Positions 7,002 through 15,404 of a stretch of DNA of 34,418 bases are shown in pieces (the first letter of the stretch is position 1; the number at the start of each line of letters is the position of its first letter). Under the pieces are notes generated by a model. It saw only the letters and a list, made by a program, of their open reading frames with translations, had not been told where the DNA came from and searched no databases. A program made the position numbers and the translations under genes. This DNA comes from Teichococcus deserti (GTDB lineage Bacteria; Pseudomonadota; Alphaproteobacteria; Acetobacterales; Acetobacteraceae). The stretch covers positions 1 to 34,418 of the forward strand of contig NZ_MLCO01000084.1 in the NCBI RefSeq assembly GCF_001982615.1. The letters are read 5' to 3'.

Positions 7002-8518
7002 GCCGCGCCTCCGGTGGTGCTGGACGGGTCGCCGGCGCGCAGCCGGAGGCCGGGGCGCAGGTGGCGGAAGGGCAGCGTCGAGGGATCGGCGATGACCGGG
7101 CCCGGCGCGGCAGCGACGATGATGCGCTCGGCGATCGGCGTGTAGTCGGCGCGGAAATGCACCGAGGATTTCAGCGCCACGATGGTGCAGCCGGCAGGGT
7201 CCACGCCCAGGTGCCGCAGGATCGCCTGGTCATAGGCCTGGGTCTTGCGGCTGGCGACCATGACGCGGATGCCCGGGGCGAATTCCAGCAGCGCGCAGGG
7301 GCCGAGCCGCGCCCGGTTGCCCTGCCCCATCGGGCCGGTCAGCACGAAGTCGCCGTCGCCCAGCGCCAGCACCCGCGCCCGGCCGCGGAACGGCACGCCG
7401 TCCGACTTGCCGCCCAGCGCCAGGTCGAGCTCCGCCCCCTGCCCCGCCGCATGGGCGGCTGCGGCGGAGTCCGCGTCGTTGATCAGGCAGAGCACGGCGC
7501 CGCGCGCGCCCTGCGCCACCAGCTCGGCCAGCAGCCCGGTGGTGTCGGCATGGCCGCCGCCGCCGGGATTGTCCTGGGTGTCGGCGATGATCACCGGCCG
7601 CCGCGCGCCCATGGCCGATTGCAGCGCCAGCGTCACCGCTTGCTTCACCGGCATGGCGTCCGGCGTGAATTTCTTTTCGGAGGCATCGAGCAGGGCGGCC
7701 AGCTCGGCGGTCGCGGCATCGGCCTGCGCCTGGCTCTCCGCATGGCAGGAGATAGCGACGCCACAATCGGCAAAGTCGGCATAGGGGAAGCCGAAGCAGA
7801 AGCCGAGCTCGGCCACGCCATGCTTCGCGGCGATGGCGGCGCGGGCGGCCATGATGCCCTGCATCGGCTCGGCCATGGTGCATTGCGCGCTGAGGCCCAT
7901 CCAATAGTCCAGCTGCCGGAAGGCTTTCTCCCACGGCTTGCCGCGGGCGATGCGCGCCAGGAGAAGCTCCGCGGCGCGGGCGCCGGTCTCGCGCTTGTCG
8001 ATATGCGGATAGGTGCGGTAGGGCACCACCACGTCGCTGGCCGCGACCATCGCCGCGGTCAGGTTGGCATGCGGGTCCAGGCTGATGGCGACCGGCACCT
8101 CGGGACCCAGGATGCGGCGCAGCCGGGTCAGCAGCTCGCCCTCGGCATCGGGGATGCTGTCGGCCAGGGCCGCGCCATGCAGGTCGAGATAGACGCCGTC
8201 CAGCGGCGCCTCGAGCAGCGCGTCGGAGATGTCGGCCAGCAGCATCGCGGCGATGCGCTCGAAGGCGCTGTCCTGGATCGGGCCGGCCGGCATCGCCAGG
8301 CACCAGAGCAGCGGCAGCTGCGTGACGCCGGCCGCCGCCAGCACCGGCATGGCGCCGGCCAGCGCGGTCTGGGTGCCGTCCAGCGCCGCCGGCAGGGCCG
8401 GTCCCCGGGTCAGCGGCGGGAAGCCGCCCGGGCGCTGGAAATCGGCGAAGACGGTTGGCTGCGGCGCAAAGGAATGCGACTCGTGCTGGAAGCCACCGAT
8501 GGCGATGCGAAGCGACAT
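6998..8518 (-). CDS. M81 family metallopeptidase (MlrC-type)
   Basis: A 506-residue protein of the M81/MlrC family (DUF1485 N-terminal plus MlrC C-terminal domain), named after microcystinase C, which hydrolyses the linear peptide product of microcystin breakdown. Metal-binding-type motifs are present: GGFQHESHSF at residues 8-17, YLDLHGAALADS and ISLDPHANLT. The C-terminal domain shows IADTQDNPGGGGHADTTGLL and GPMGQGNRARLG. Family members are common in bacteria that never meet microcystin, so the natural substrate is probably another amide or peptide. It is the first gene of a two-gene minus-strand operon with the MetX-like hydrolase, and nothing in the sequence supports toxin degradation. 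Confidence 0.93.
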   Translation of the reverse strand: MSLRIAIGGFQHESHSFAPQPTVFADFQRPGGFPPLTRGPALPAALDGTQTALAGAMPVLAAAGVTQLPLLWCLAMPAGPIQDSAFERIAAMLLADISDALLEAPLDGVYLDLHGAALADSIPDAEGELLTRLRRILGPEVPVAISLDPHANLTAAMVAASDVVVPYRTYPHIDKRETGARAAELLLARIARGKPWEKAFRQLDYWMGLSAQCTMAEPMQGIMAARAAIAAKHGVAELGFCFGFPYADFADCGVAISCHAESQAQADAATAELAALLDASEKKFTPDAMPVKQAVTLALQSAMGARRPVIIADTQDNPGGGGHADTTGLLAELVAQGARGAVLCLINDADSAAAAHAAGQGAELDLALGGKSDGVPFRGRARVLALGDGDFVLTGPMGQGNRARLGPCALLEFAPGIRVMVASRKTQAYDQAILRHLGVDPAGCTIVALKSSVHFRADYTPIAERIIVAAAPGPVIADPSTLPFRHLRPGLRLRAGDPSSTTGGAA

Positions 8519-8613
8519 GCTGGTCCCTCAGTCTGCGGCCTTCCATTGAGCAGATCGGCGCGTCCTGGTCGAGGGGGGTAGCGCGGCGGTCCATCGCCGC
8601 TATGGTGCGCGCC

Positions 8614-9051
8614 ATGCAGGATCTGGCCGCCTATTCGGGGTTGTTCGCGGCGGCGCTGCTGGCCGCGACCATCCTGCCGATGCAGTCCGAGGCGGCCCTG
8701 GTCGGGCTGCTGCTGACCGAGCGGTTCTCGGTCGCGCTGCTGCTGCTGGTGGCGACGCTGGGCAATGTGCTGGGCTCGGTGGTGAACTGGTGGCTGGGCC
8801 GGCAGGTGGCGCGCTTCCAGGACCGCCGCTGGTTCCCGGCGAGCCCGGCCGCGCTGGCCCGCGCCCAGCGCTGGTACCGAAGGTTCGGCCGCTGGTCGCT
8901 GCTGCTCAGCTGGCTGCCGGTGGTGGGCGACCCGCTCACCCTGGTGGCGGGAACGCTGCGCGAGCGGCTGCTGCCCTTCCTGGCGCTGGTGACCCTGGCC
9001 AAGGCCGGGCGCTATCTGGTGCTGGCCGGCATCACGCTGGGCTGGGGCTGA
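8614..9051 (+). CDS. YqaA family membrane protein (DedA/SNARE-associated related)
   Basis: A 145-residue inner-membrane protein. Three or four hydrophobic segments are visible, with the YqaA marks LAATILPMQSEAALVGLL near the N terminus, GNVLGSVVNWWLGR, and the RRFGRWSLLLSWLPVVGDPLTLVAGTLR re-entrant-type segment with its conserved Gly-Asp-Pro. Related DedA proteins are linked to lipid flipping and proton-dependent membrane homeostasis; the role of YqaA itself is unclear. I chose the second of two close in-frame ATGs because it matches the usual family start; the first, at 8602, adds four residues. Neither has a strong ribosome-binding site. A GCGGCG/CGCCGC inverted repeat sits just upstream. 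Confidence 0.86.
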   Translation: MQDLAAYSGLFAAALLAATILPMQSEAALVGLLLTERFSVALLLLVATLGNVLGSVVNWWLGRQVARFQDRRWFPASPAALARAQRWYRRFGRWSLLLSWLPVVGDPLTLVAGTLRERLLPFLALVTLAKAGRYLVLAGITLGWG

Positions 9052-9162
9052 TCCGCGCCGGCGTTGCGCCCGGCGAAAAGGCCTGGAAAGAAGCCAGTGG
9101 CCCAGCGGCGGACCAATGCAAGACTTGGATTCTCCGCTGCTGCAGCGTGGCAAAAGACGTTC

Positions 9163-9198
9163 CGTCTGCCGATCTTGTGTTCGCCCGCTCGGCAGACG
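9163..9198. promoter_or_regulatory. 10-bp inverted repeat upstream of LuxR-type gene
   Basis: CGTCTGCCGA (9163-9172) and TCGGCAGACG (9189-9198) form a perfect 10-bp inverted repeat with a 16-nt spacer, 81 nt before the LuxR-type start codon. The spacer gives arm centres about 26 bp apart, so it could be a two-site operator or a leader hairpin. The rest of the 227-nt gap shows no gene. Confidence 0.4.
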
Positions 9199-9278
9199 CC
9201 TGGGCGCGCCATGCTAAGCAGCGCGCTTCCGCAACGGTCGCGCCGATCCCGCCGCGCGGCGGGAGAGGCGCCCTGGCC

Positions 9279-10358
9279 ATGGTCGAGATCGACGCGCTGG
9301 TGGACCGGATCTATGAATCCGCGCTGCTGCCGGACCGCTGGGAGGCGACGCTGGAGAGCCTGCGCGAGCGCTCGGCCTCGGCCAGCGCCACGCTGCTGCT
9401 GCTGCGCGCGGACACCGCGCCGCGCCATCGCGGCACCCCGCTGCTGCAGCCGGCGCTGCGGCAGTTCAGCGAAGGCGAAGCCTGGCGCAGCAATCTCCGC
9501 GTCGCGCGGCTGGCCGCCCGCGGCGAGGCCGGCTTCCTGCTGGCGGATGACTGCCTGTCGGAGCGCGAGCTGCAGAATGACTGGGTGGAGCAGACGCTGA
9601 AGCGCCTCGGCCTCGGCTTCCAGCTCGGCATGATGATCCCGATGCCGACCGGCGACTTCATCACCTTCACCCTGGAGCGCTGGCGCGAGGCGGGGCCGCA
9701 TCCGCCGGCGATGCGGCGGTTCATCGACACGCTGCGGCCGCATCTGGCGCGGGCCGGGCTGATGGCGTCGCGCCTGGGGCTGGAGCGCGCTCAGGCGGCG
9801 GTGGAGACGCTGCAGGCGCTGGGCCTGCCCGCCGCCGTGGTGGCCCCCGGGGAGCGGCTGGTCGCCGCCAATGCCGGCTTCCTGCAGAGCCCGGCCATCC
9901 TGGCGCTGGCGCGCGACCGCATCGCGCTGCAGGGCGCCGCCGATGCCGAGTTCCGCCGGACCCTGGCGGCGGCGACCGCGGCCGGCGGCGTCGCCTCGCG
10001 CTCGCTGCCGGTGCGCGACCGCGAGGGCCAGGCCAGCGTGGTGCATCTGCTGCCGCTGCGCGGCGCGGCGCGCGACCTGTTCACCGGCGCGCGGCTGCTG
10101 CTGGTGGTCACCGGCATCGGCCCGCTGCGGGCGCCCGACGGGGCGCTGCTGAGCAGCCTGTTCGACCTGACCGCGGCCGAGATCCGGCTGGTGCGCGGCC
10201 TGGTCGGCGGCCACACGCTGAAGAGCATCGCTGAGCAGGGGCCGGTCGCGCTGTCGACGCTGCGCACGCAGCTGGTCTCGGTGTTCCGCAAGACCGGCAC
10301 GGCGCGGCAGTCGGAGCTGCTGGCGCTGATCGCCTCGCTCTCGGTGGTGCAACGCTGA
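9279..10358 (+). CDS. LuxR-type helix-turn-helix transcriptional regulator
   Basis: A 359-residue regulator. The C-terminal 66 residues form a LuxR/GerE-type domain: LFDLTAAEIRLVRGLVGG (from residue 294), then TLKSIAEQ, ALSTLRTQLVSVFRKTGTARQSELLALI. This is the family's usual T-x-AE-x-x-V and S-TLRTQL-x-V-F-K-T pattern. The N-terminal 290 residues carry no clear receiver domain; no phospho-acceptor pattern is seen, and it may be a PAS- or GAF-like sensor. The open frame reaches far upstream, but GGGAGAGG is placed about 10 nt before this ATG and the preceding part has no protein-like composition. A 10-bp inverted repeat upstream may be its own site. Its target is unknown; the next genes are a small ORF and a LysE-type exporter. 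Confidence 0.85.
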   Translation: MVEIDALVDRIYESALLPDRWEATLESLRERSASASATLLLLRADTAPRHRGTPLLQPALRQFSEGEAWRSNLRVARLAARGEAGFLLADDCLSERELQNDWVEQTLKRLGLGFQLGMMIPMPTGDFITFTLERWREAGPHPPAMRRFIDTLRPHLARAGLMASRLGLERAQAAVETLQALGLPAAVVAPGERLVAANAGFLQSPAILALARDRIALQGAADAEFRRTLAAATAAGGVASRSLPVRDREGQASVVHLLPLRGAARDLFTGARLLLVVTGIGPLRAPDGALLSSLFDLTAAEIRLVRGLVGGHTLKSIAEQGPVALSTLRTQLVSVFRKTGTARQSELLALIASLSVVQR

Positions 10359-10594
10359 TCACGGGCTTGTGCGGGAATAAATCGACGCCTGCTCCGGTCG
10401 GCGAGTTTGCTGTGCAGGACTGGAATCGATGAAAATGACGACAGGAATCTCGCGCCCCCTGCGGCTCACGTTCTGTCGATTGTTGCTTCAACCAAATGGA
10501 TGATGTGGCGCCCCCGCGGCGCGGCCAGGAATGCCGCTGACCTGCGGTCGGGGGGATCCGGCGGAGCGCAGGCCACGGCCGAAAGGATGCCGCC

Positions 10595-10681
10595 ATGCCG
10601 CTGCCCACCGCCGCCCTGCTCTTCCTGCTGCTGCTGGCGCCACCCGCCGCGGCGCGCGCCTGGCTGGCTGCCGCGCGATGA
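10595..10681 (+). CDS. Small hydrophobic ORF (28 aa) coupled to the exporter gene
   Basis: A 28-codon frame starting ATG, preceded by AAAGGA at 8 nt. It encodes MPLPTAALLFLLLLAPPAA followed by ARAWLAAAR. It is a short leucine-rich transmembrane or signal-like segment with a polar, arginine-containing end. Its TGA overlaps the ATG of the LysE-type gene as ATGA, so translation of the two is probably coupled. It could be a real small membrane protein or a leader ORF that delivers ribosomes to the exporter. It could also be the remains of a longer secreted protein. In high-GC DNA such a frame can arise by chance; the ribosome-binding site and exact overlap argue for it. Confidence 0.45.
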   Translation: MPLPTAALLFLLLLAPPAAARAWLAAAR

Positions 10682-11397
10682 TCGATCTCCAGGCTTCCGG
10701 CGGCGAGCTGCTGCGCGGCGCCGCCCTCGGCATCGCGGTCGCCGCCCCGATCGGGCCGACCGCGCTGCTCTGCATCCAGCGCACCCTGGCCGGCGGGCCG
10801 CGCGCCGGCATGGCGGCGGGCTATGGCGCGGCGACGGTGCACACGCTCTATGCCGCGATCGCCGCGATCGGGCTGATCGCGCTGAGCCAGGCGGACACGC
10901 CGCTCGGCCGCGTGCTGCAGCTGGGAAGCGCGCTCTTCCTGCTGCGGCTGGCTTGGAAGGCGCTGCGCTCGCGGCCGCAGCTGGCGCCCAGCGGCGGCGC
11001 GGCGCAGCCCTGGCGCGCCTATGCCATGGGTCTGGCCTGGACGCTGTCGAACCCGCTGACGCTGGTCAGCTTCGCCGCGCTGTCGCCGGCGATCCTCGGC
11101 CAGGAGATGCGGCCCTGGCAGGACCTGCCGCTGCTGGCCGGTGGCGTGGCGCTGGGCTCCTGCCTGTGGTGGACGCTGCTGGCGGGTGTCGTGGGCTGCC
11201 TGCGCAGCCGGCTGAACGCCGGCAGGCTGCGGCTGGCGAACATGGCGACCGGCGCGGCGCTGGGCGGCTTCGGCCTGCTGGTGCTGGCCAGCGCGGCGGG
11301 CCTCCCGCTGCGCGCACCCGCCGCGCCGGTGATCGTCGCGGTGGCGGTGCCCCAGGCGGCGGCGAGCGAATTCCTGCCCGCCGCGCCACCGCCGTGA
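10678..11397 (+). CDS. LysE family transporter
   Basis: A 239-residue inner-membrane protein of the LysE/RhtB amino-acid exporter superfamily. The family N-terminal signature is seen in GAALGIAVAAPIGPTALLCIQRTLAGG (about residues 14-40), followed by GYGAATVHTLYAAIAAIGLIAL, LRLAWKALRSRP, and GLAWTLSNPLTLVSFAAL. There are six hydrophobic segments. The C terminus is a Pro/Ala-rich tail. Substrates of the family are amino acids and related small metabolites; none can be named here. The start overlaps the stop of a 28-codon ORF. It converges on the M20 amidohydrolase gene with a 10-nt gap and no terminator between them. Confidence 0.9.
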   Translation: MIDLQASGGELLRGAALGIAVAAPIGPTALLCIQRTLAGGPRAGMAAGYGAATVHTLYAAIAAIGLIALSQADTPLGRVLQLGSALFLLRLAWKALRSRPQLAPSGGAAQPWRAYAMGLAWTLSNPLTLVSFAALSPAILGQEMRPWQDLPLLAGGVALGSCLWWTLLAGVVGCLRSRLNAGRLRLANMATGAALGGFGLLVLASAAGLPLRAPAAPVIVAVAVPQAAASEFLPAAPPP

Positions 11398-11407
11398 CGC
11401 GCTGTCC

Positions 11408-12688
11408 TCAGGCTTCCTCGACGCCGCACCAGCCGGCGACGAAGGCGGCGATGGCACGCGTCGTGTCGCGGATCGAGGCGATCTCGACGCGCTCGTTGAA
11501 GCCATGGATCTGCTCGGCGCGCGGGCCGTAGCAGAAGGCCGGGATGCCGTAGAAACGCGTGTAGAAGCGCGCATCGTTCAGCCCGGTGCCGGCGCGGCTC
11601 GCCAGCGGCGTGTCGGTGACGGTCGCATGGGCGGCGCGCAGCATGTCGACCGGCGCCTTGGCATTCTCGAGGACATAGCCATGGCTGAGATAGCCCGACC
11701 AGACCAGCTCCGGCGGGTTGTTGGCGAGGAAGGGATCCTTCTGCGCGGCAGCGCGGACGCAGGCCTCGATCTCGCGCTGGCAGGTGGCGACGTCCCAGCC
11801 GGGCAGGATGGCGATGCGGCAGTCGATGTCACACCAGGCCGGCACGCTCGACGCCCAGTCGCCGCCGCGGATGATGCCCGGGTTGAAGTTGATCGGGCGC
11901 GGGATGCCGGCGTAGTGCGGGTCGGATTCCGCACGCCTGTTCCACTCGGCTTCAAGCCCCTCCAGCCCGTTGATCAGGCGATAGGCGGCCTTGATGGCGT
12001 TGGACCCGGTGCCGGCATAGGCGACATGCACGGGGATGCCGCGCACCTTCAGGCGGAACCACAACACGCCCACGCAGACATCGGTGATGGTGCCGGCGCT
12101 GGGCTCGGGCAGCAGGGCGCAATCGGCGCGATAGCCGCGCTGCAGGGTGGAGAGGGCGCCGACGCCGGTGCTCTCCTCCTCGATCACCGACTGGAAATGC
12201 AGCCGGCCCTTCAGCTTCAGCCCCGCCGCATGCAACGCGTCGACGGCGTAGAGCGCCGCGATGGTGCCCGACTTCATGTCGCCGGCGCCGCGGCCATACA
12301 TCCAGCCGTCGCGGATGACGGGGGCGAAGGGCGCGCTGTCCCACATCTCGATCGGGCCGGCGGGGACGACGTCGCAATGGCCCTGCAGGATCAGTGAGCG
12401 GCCGGTCTCCTGCGCCGGGCGCAGCGTGCCGACGACGGTGCGGGCCCTGGAGAAGTCATGCTCGATGACGCCGCAATCGGGCAGCGGCTTCAGGTCCTCC
12501 ATGTCGATCTGCCAGTCGTCGACGGTATAGCCGCGGGCGCGCAGCAGGTCGGCCATCATGTCCTGCGCCGGCCCCTCGGCGCCGCGGGTCGAGGGGATGG
12601 CGGAGAAGCGCATCGTGGTGTCGATCTGCGCGTCGAAATTCCGGTCCACCGCGGCGGCGATGCGGGCGGCGAGGGCGGGGTCGATCAT
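11408..12688 (-). CDS. M20 family amidohydrolase (ArgE/DapE-type deacylase)
   Basis: A 426-residue zinc hydrolase of the M20 family, which removes acyl or aminoacyl groups from amides. The di-metal and catalytic residues are in place: H104 and D106 in GHCDVVP, D137 in GRGAGDMKSG, the Glu triplet at 170-172 in VIEEESTG (one base and one ligand), and a C-terminal His in QIHGFNERV. A dimerisation lid lies between. ArgE, DapE and N-carbamoyl amidohydrolases share this plan, and the sequence does not single out one of them. It lacks a signal peptide, so it acts in the cytoplasm. No close operon partner: the next minus-strand gene upstream is about 200 nt away behind a terminator. Confidence 0.92.
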   Translation of the reverse strand: MIDPALAARIAAAVDRNFDAQIDTTMRFSAIPSTRGAEGPAQDMMADLLRARGYTVDDWQIDMEDLKPLPDCGVIEHDFSRARTVVGTLRPAQETGRSLILQGHCDVVPAGPIEMWDSAPFAPVIRDGWMYGRGAGDMKSGTIAALYAVDALHAAGLKLKGRLHFQSVIEEESTGVGALSTLQRGYRADCALLPEPSAGTITDVCVGVLWFRLKVRGIPVHVAYAGTGSNAIKAAYRLINGLEGLEAEWNRRAESDPHYAGIPRPINFNPGIIRGGDWASSVPAWCDIDCRIAILPGWDVATCQREIEACVRAAAQKDPFLANNPPELVWSGYLSHGYVLENAKAPVDMLRAAHATVTDTPLASRAGTGLNDARFYTRFYGIPAFCYGPRAEQIHGFNERVEIASIRDTTRAIAAFVAGWCGVEEA

Positions 12689-12773
12689 GCGGCAAGCCTC
12701 CTGGGGATCGCCGAGCCTCGCAGCATTCTTGCCAGATGATCAGAGGGGGTTTGCCAAGCCGCAGCCATGGCTC

Positions 12774-12815
12774 TGAAAACAAACCGCTTCCGGCGCGGGG
12801 CGGCGCCGGAAGCGG
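12774..12815 (-). terminator. Rho-independent terminator of the sugar-acid operon
   Basis: A perfect 13-bp stem CCGCTTCCGGCGC/GCGCCGGAAGCGG (12784-12796 with 12803-12815) has a 6-nt loop. On the minus strand it is followed by TTTGTTTT. This is the strongest intrinsic terminator in the window and closes the transcript that ends with the RraA-like gene. Confidence 0.85.
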
Positions 12816-12851
12816 GGGGCCGCGCGAGTCGCGGCATCGCTCTGCGATTCC

Positions 12852-12873
12852 CGGCGCCGTGGTCACGGCGCCG
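12852..12873. repeat. Hairpin just after the RraA-like stop codon
   Basis: CGGCGCCGTG (12852-12861) and CACGGCGCCG (12864-12873) form a perfect 10-bp inverted repeat with almost no loop, so the real fold is 9 bp with a 4-nt loop. It lies between the stop codon and the intrinsic terminator and may protect the 3' end of the mRNA. Confidence 0.55.
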
Positions 12874-12886
12874 TGGTCTCAGCGGA

Positions 12887-13603
12887 TCAGCGGTTGTTCG
12901 CCTTCCGCCATTCCTTGAACACGTCCAGGTTGGCCTCATCCGTCGGCGGATAAAGTCCCAGAATGCTTTGCCCACCGCGGACCTTCTCGGTGACGAAGTC
13001 CTCGAAGGCGGTCATCTCGGTGGCTTCCTCGGCGATCTCGTCGGCCAGATGCGCCGGGATGATGATGACACCGTCGGCATCGCCCACCACCACGTCGCCC
13101 GGGAAGACCGGCGCGTCGCCGCAGCCGATCGGCACGTTGATGTCGATCGCCTGGTGCAGCGTCAGGTTGGTCGGCGCCGAGGGCCGCGCATGATAGGCGG
13201 GCATGTCCAGCGAGGCGATCTCCGCGCTGTCGCGGAAGCCGCCATCGGTGACCACGCCGGCGACGCCGCGCTGCTGCAGCCGGGTCACCAGGATGCCGCC
13301 GGCCGAGGCGGCGCGCGGGTCCTTGCGGCTGTCCATCACCAGCACGGCGCCGGGCGGGCAGTCTTCCACCGCCTTGCGTTGCGGATGGGCGCGATCGCGG
13401 AAGGCGGCCAGGGTGTTCAGATCCTCGCGCGCCGGCATGTAGCGCAGGGTGAAGGCCTCGCCGACCATGGTCTCGGCGCGCTCGCGCAGCGGGCGGACGC
13501 CCTGCACCATCTGGTTGCGCAGGCCGCGCTTGAACAGGGCGGTCGCGAGCGTCGCCGTGCTCACCTGCTTCAGCTTGTCGCGGGTCTCGGGGCTCAGGGC
13601 CAT
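12887..13603 (-). CDS. RraA-like / HMG-CHA aldolase family protein
   Basis: A 238-residue protein of the RraA-like superfamily. This holds both RNase E inhibitors and class II pyruvate aldolases that cleave 4-hydroxy-2-oxo acids. The active-site region is visible: VSTATLATALFKRGLRNQ near the N terminus, GGILVTRLQQRGVAGVVTDGGFRDS with the substrate-binding Arg-Asp pair, and IGCGDAPVFPGDVVVGDADGVIIIP. The gene is last in a minus-strand operon with an IlvD/Edd dehydratase and an aldehyde dehydrogenase, 26 nt after the dehydratase. An aldolase acting on a 2-keto-3-deoxy sugar acid is therefore more likely than RNA-degradation control. The ATG chosen gives the normal family start; the open frame upstream is arginine-rich and overlaps the dehydratase gene. 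Confidence 0.9.
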   Translation of the reverse strand: MALSPETRDKLKQVSTATLATALFKRGLRNQMVQGVRPLRERAETMVGEAFTLRYMPAREDLNTLAAFRDRAHPQRKAVEDCPPGAVLVMDSRKDPRAASAGGILVTRLQQRGVAGVVTDGGFRDSAEIASLDMPAYHARPSAPTNLTLHQAIDINVPIGCGDAPVFPGDVVVGDADGVIIIPAHLADEIAEEATEMTAFEDFVTEKVRGGQSILGLYPPTDEANLDVFKEWRKANNR

Positions 13604-13629
13604 GGGGTTCTTCTCGTCTCGTCGCGGGA

Positions 13630-15378
13630 TCAATAGATGACGGGCTCGGACACCGGCGCGCCGAAATCGGTGCGCAGGAAGTCGAAGTCGCAGCCCTCGT
13701 CGGCCTGCTGGATGTGCTTGGTGAAGACCCAGCCATAGCCGCGCTCGAAGCGGACCGGCGGCGCCACCCAGGCGGCGCGGCGGGCGGCGAGCTCCTCCTC
13801 CGAGACGCGCATGTTGATGGTGCGGGCATCGACATCGACCTCGACGATGTCGCCGGTCTTCAGCAGCGCCAGCGGCCCGCCGATATAGCTCTCGGGCGAG
13901 ACGTGCAGGACGCAGGCGCCGTAGCTGGTGCCGGACATGCGCGCATCCGACAGGCGCAGCATGTCGCGATGGCCTTCCTTCAGCAGCTTCTTCGGCATCG
14001 GCAGCATGCCCCATTCCGGCATGCCCGGCCCGCCCTGCGGCCCGGCATTGCGCAGCACCAGGACATGGTCGGCGGTGACGTCGAGATTCTCGTCCTCCAC
14101 CGCCTTCTTCATCGAGGGATAGTCGTCGAAGACCAGAGCCGGGCCGGAATGCTTCAGGAACTTCTGGTCCATCGCCGCCGGCTTGATGACGCAGCCGCTC
14201 GGCGCCAGGTTGCCGGTCAGCACCGCCAGCGACCCCTCGCCGTAGATCGGCTTGTCCAGCGGCCGGATGACGTCGTCGTTGTAGACCTTGGCGTCCGCGA
14301 TGTTCTCGCCCAGCGTCTTGCCGGTCACCGTCACGCAGCTCAGGTCCAGATGCTCGCGGATCACGCCCATCAGGCCCTTGATGCCGCCAGCATAGAAAAA
14401 ATCTTCCATCAGGTAGGTGCTGCCGGAGGGGCGCACATTGCCGATGACGGGAACCTTGCGGCTGTAGCGCTCGAAATCCTTCAACCCGATATCCTGGCCG
14501 GCGCGGCGGGCCATGGCGATCAGGTGGATGATCGCATTGGTCGAGCAGCCCATCGCCATGGCGACGGCGATGGCATTCTCGAAGGCGGCATGGCTCTGGA
14601 TGCGGGCCGGGGTCAGGTCCTCCCAGACCATGTCGACGATGCGGCGGCCGCTCTCGGAGCAGAGGCGGATGTGGTTGGCATCGGCGGCCGGGATCGAGGA
14701 GCCGCCGGGCAGCACCATGCCGACCGCCTCGGCGATCGCCGTCATGGTGCTGGCGGTGCCCATGGTCATGCAGGTGCCGTGGCTGCGGGCGATGCCCTTC
14801 TCGACGCCCAGCCAGTCCTGCTCGGTGATCTTGCCGGCGCGCAGCTCATCCCAGTACTTCCAGGAATCCGAGCCGGAGCCCAGCACCTTGCCGCCCCAGT
14901 TGCCGCGCAGCATCGGGCCGGCGGGGACGAAGATGGCCGGGATGTTCATGCTGGTGGCGCCCAGCAGCAGGCCGGGCGTGGTCTTGTCGCAGCCGCCCAT
15001 CAGCACGGCGCCGTCGACGGGGTGGGAGCGCAGCAGCTCCTCCGTCTCCATCGCCAGCATGTTGCGGTACATCATGGTCGTCGGCTTGACGTAGCTTTCC
15101 GAGACCGAGATCGCCGGCAGTTCGACCGGGAAGCCGCCGGCCATGAGGATGCCGCGCTTCACATCCTCCACCCGCTGCTTGAAGTGGGTGTGGCAGGGGT
15201 TCAGGTCGGACCAGGTGTTGATGATGGCGATGACCGGCTTGCCGGTCCATTCCTCGGGCGAGTAGCCCATCTGCATGGCGCGCGAGCGATGGCCGAAGGA
15301 GCGCAGGTCGGCCGGGCCGAACCAGCGGGCGGAACGCAGCTCGGCCGCGGTCTTGCGGGGCGGGGGAACGTAGGACAT
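13630..15378 (-). CDS. IlvD/Edd family sugar-acid dehydratase (arabonate dehydratase-like)
   Basis: A 582-residue [2Fe-2S], Mg-dependent dehydratase that converts an aldonic acid to a 2-keto-3-deoxy acid. Cluster cysteines are C62 (NPCHTHF), C130 (GGCDKTTPG) and C203 (SHGTCMTMG); Mg ligands are E94, D131 and K132 (normally carbamylated); the catalytic Ser-Thr pair is S482/T484 in ARMSGTSYG. The cysteine and Mg positions lie three residues after those I recall for Rhizobium leguminosarum L-arabonate dehydratase (C59, C127, C200, E91), pointing to the pentonate branch rather than IlvD or Edd. It is 26 nt downstream of the aldehyde dehydrogenase gene and 26 nt upstream of the RraA-like gene. L-arabonate, D-xylonate and D-galactonate-type substrates all remain possible. 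Confidence 0.95.
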   Translation of the reverse strand: MSYVPPPRKTAAELRSARWFGPADLRSFGHRSRAMQMGYSPEEWTGKPVIAIINTWSDLNPCHTHFKQRVEDVKRGILMAGGFPVELPAISVSESYVKPTTMMYRNMLAMETEELLRSHPVDGAVLMGGCDKTTPGLLLGATSMNIPAIFVPAGPMLRGNWGGKVLGSGSDSWKYWDELRAGKITEQDWLGVEKGIARSHGTCMTMGTASTMTAIAEAVGMVLPGGSSIPAADANHIRLCSESGRRIVDMVWEDLTPARIQSHAAFENAIAVAMAMGCSTNAIIHLIAMARRAGQDIGLKDFERYSRKVPVIGNVRPSGSTYLMEDFFYAGGIKGLMGVIREHLDLSCVTVTGKTLGENIADAKVYNDDVIRPLDKPIYGEGSLAVLTGNLAPSGCVIKPAAMDQKFLKHSGPALVFDDYPSMKKAVEDENLDVTADHVLVLRNAGPQGGPGMPEWGMLPMPKKLLKEGHRDMLRLSDARMSGTSYGACVLHVSPESYIGGPLALLKTGDIVEVDVDARTINMRVSEEELAARRAAWVAPPVRFERGYGWVFTKHIQQADEGCDFDFLRTDFGAPVSEPVIY

Positions 15379-15404
15379 GGGCAGGGTCCTTGGATCTTAA
15401 AGGC

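Noticed and set aside
6998-8518. Assignment as a microcystin-degradation gene
   Set aside because: The family name comes from MlrC, but mlrA, mlrB and mlrD are absent and M81 proteins are widespread in bacteria unconnected with microcystin.
12887-13603. RraA as regulator of RNase E
   Set aside because: Operon context with a sugar-acid dehydratase and aldehyde dehydrogenase, and the 238-residue length (E. coli RraA is about 160), favour the aldolase-type branch.
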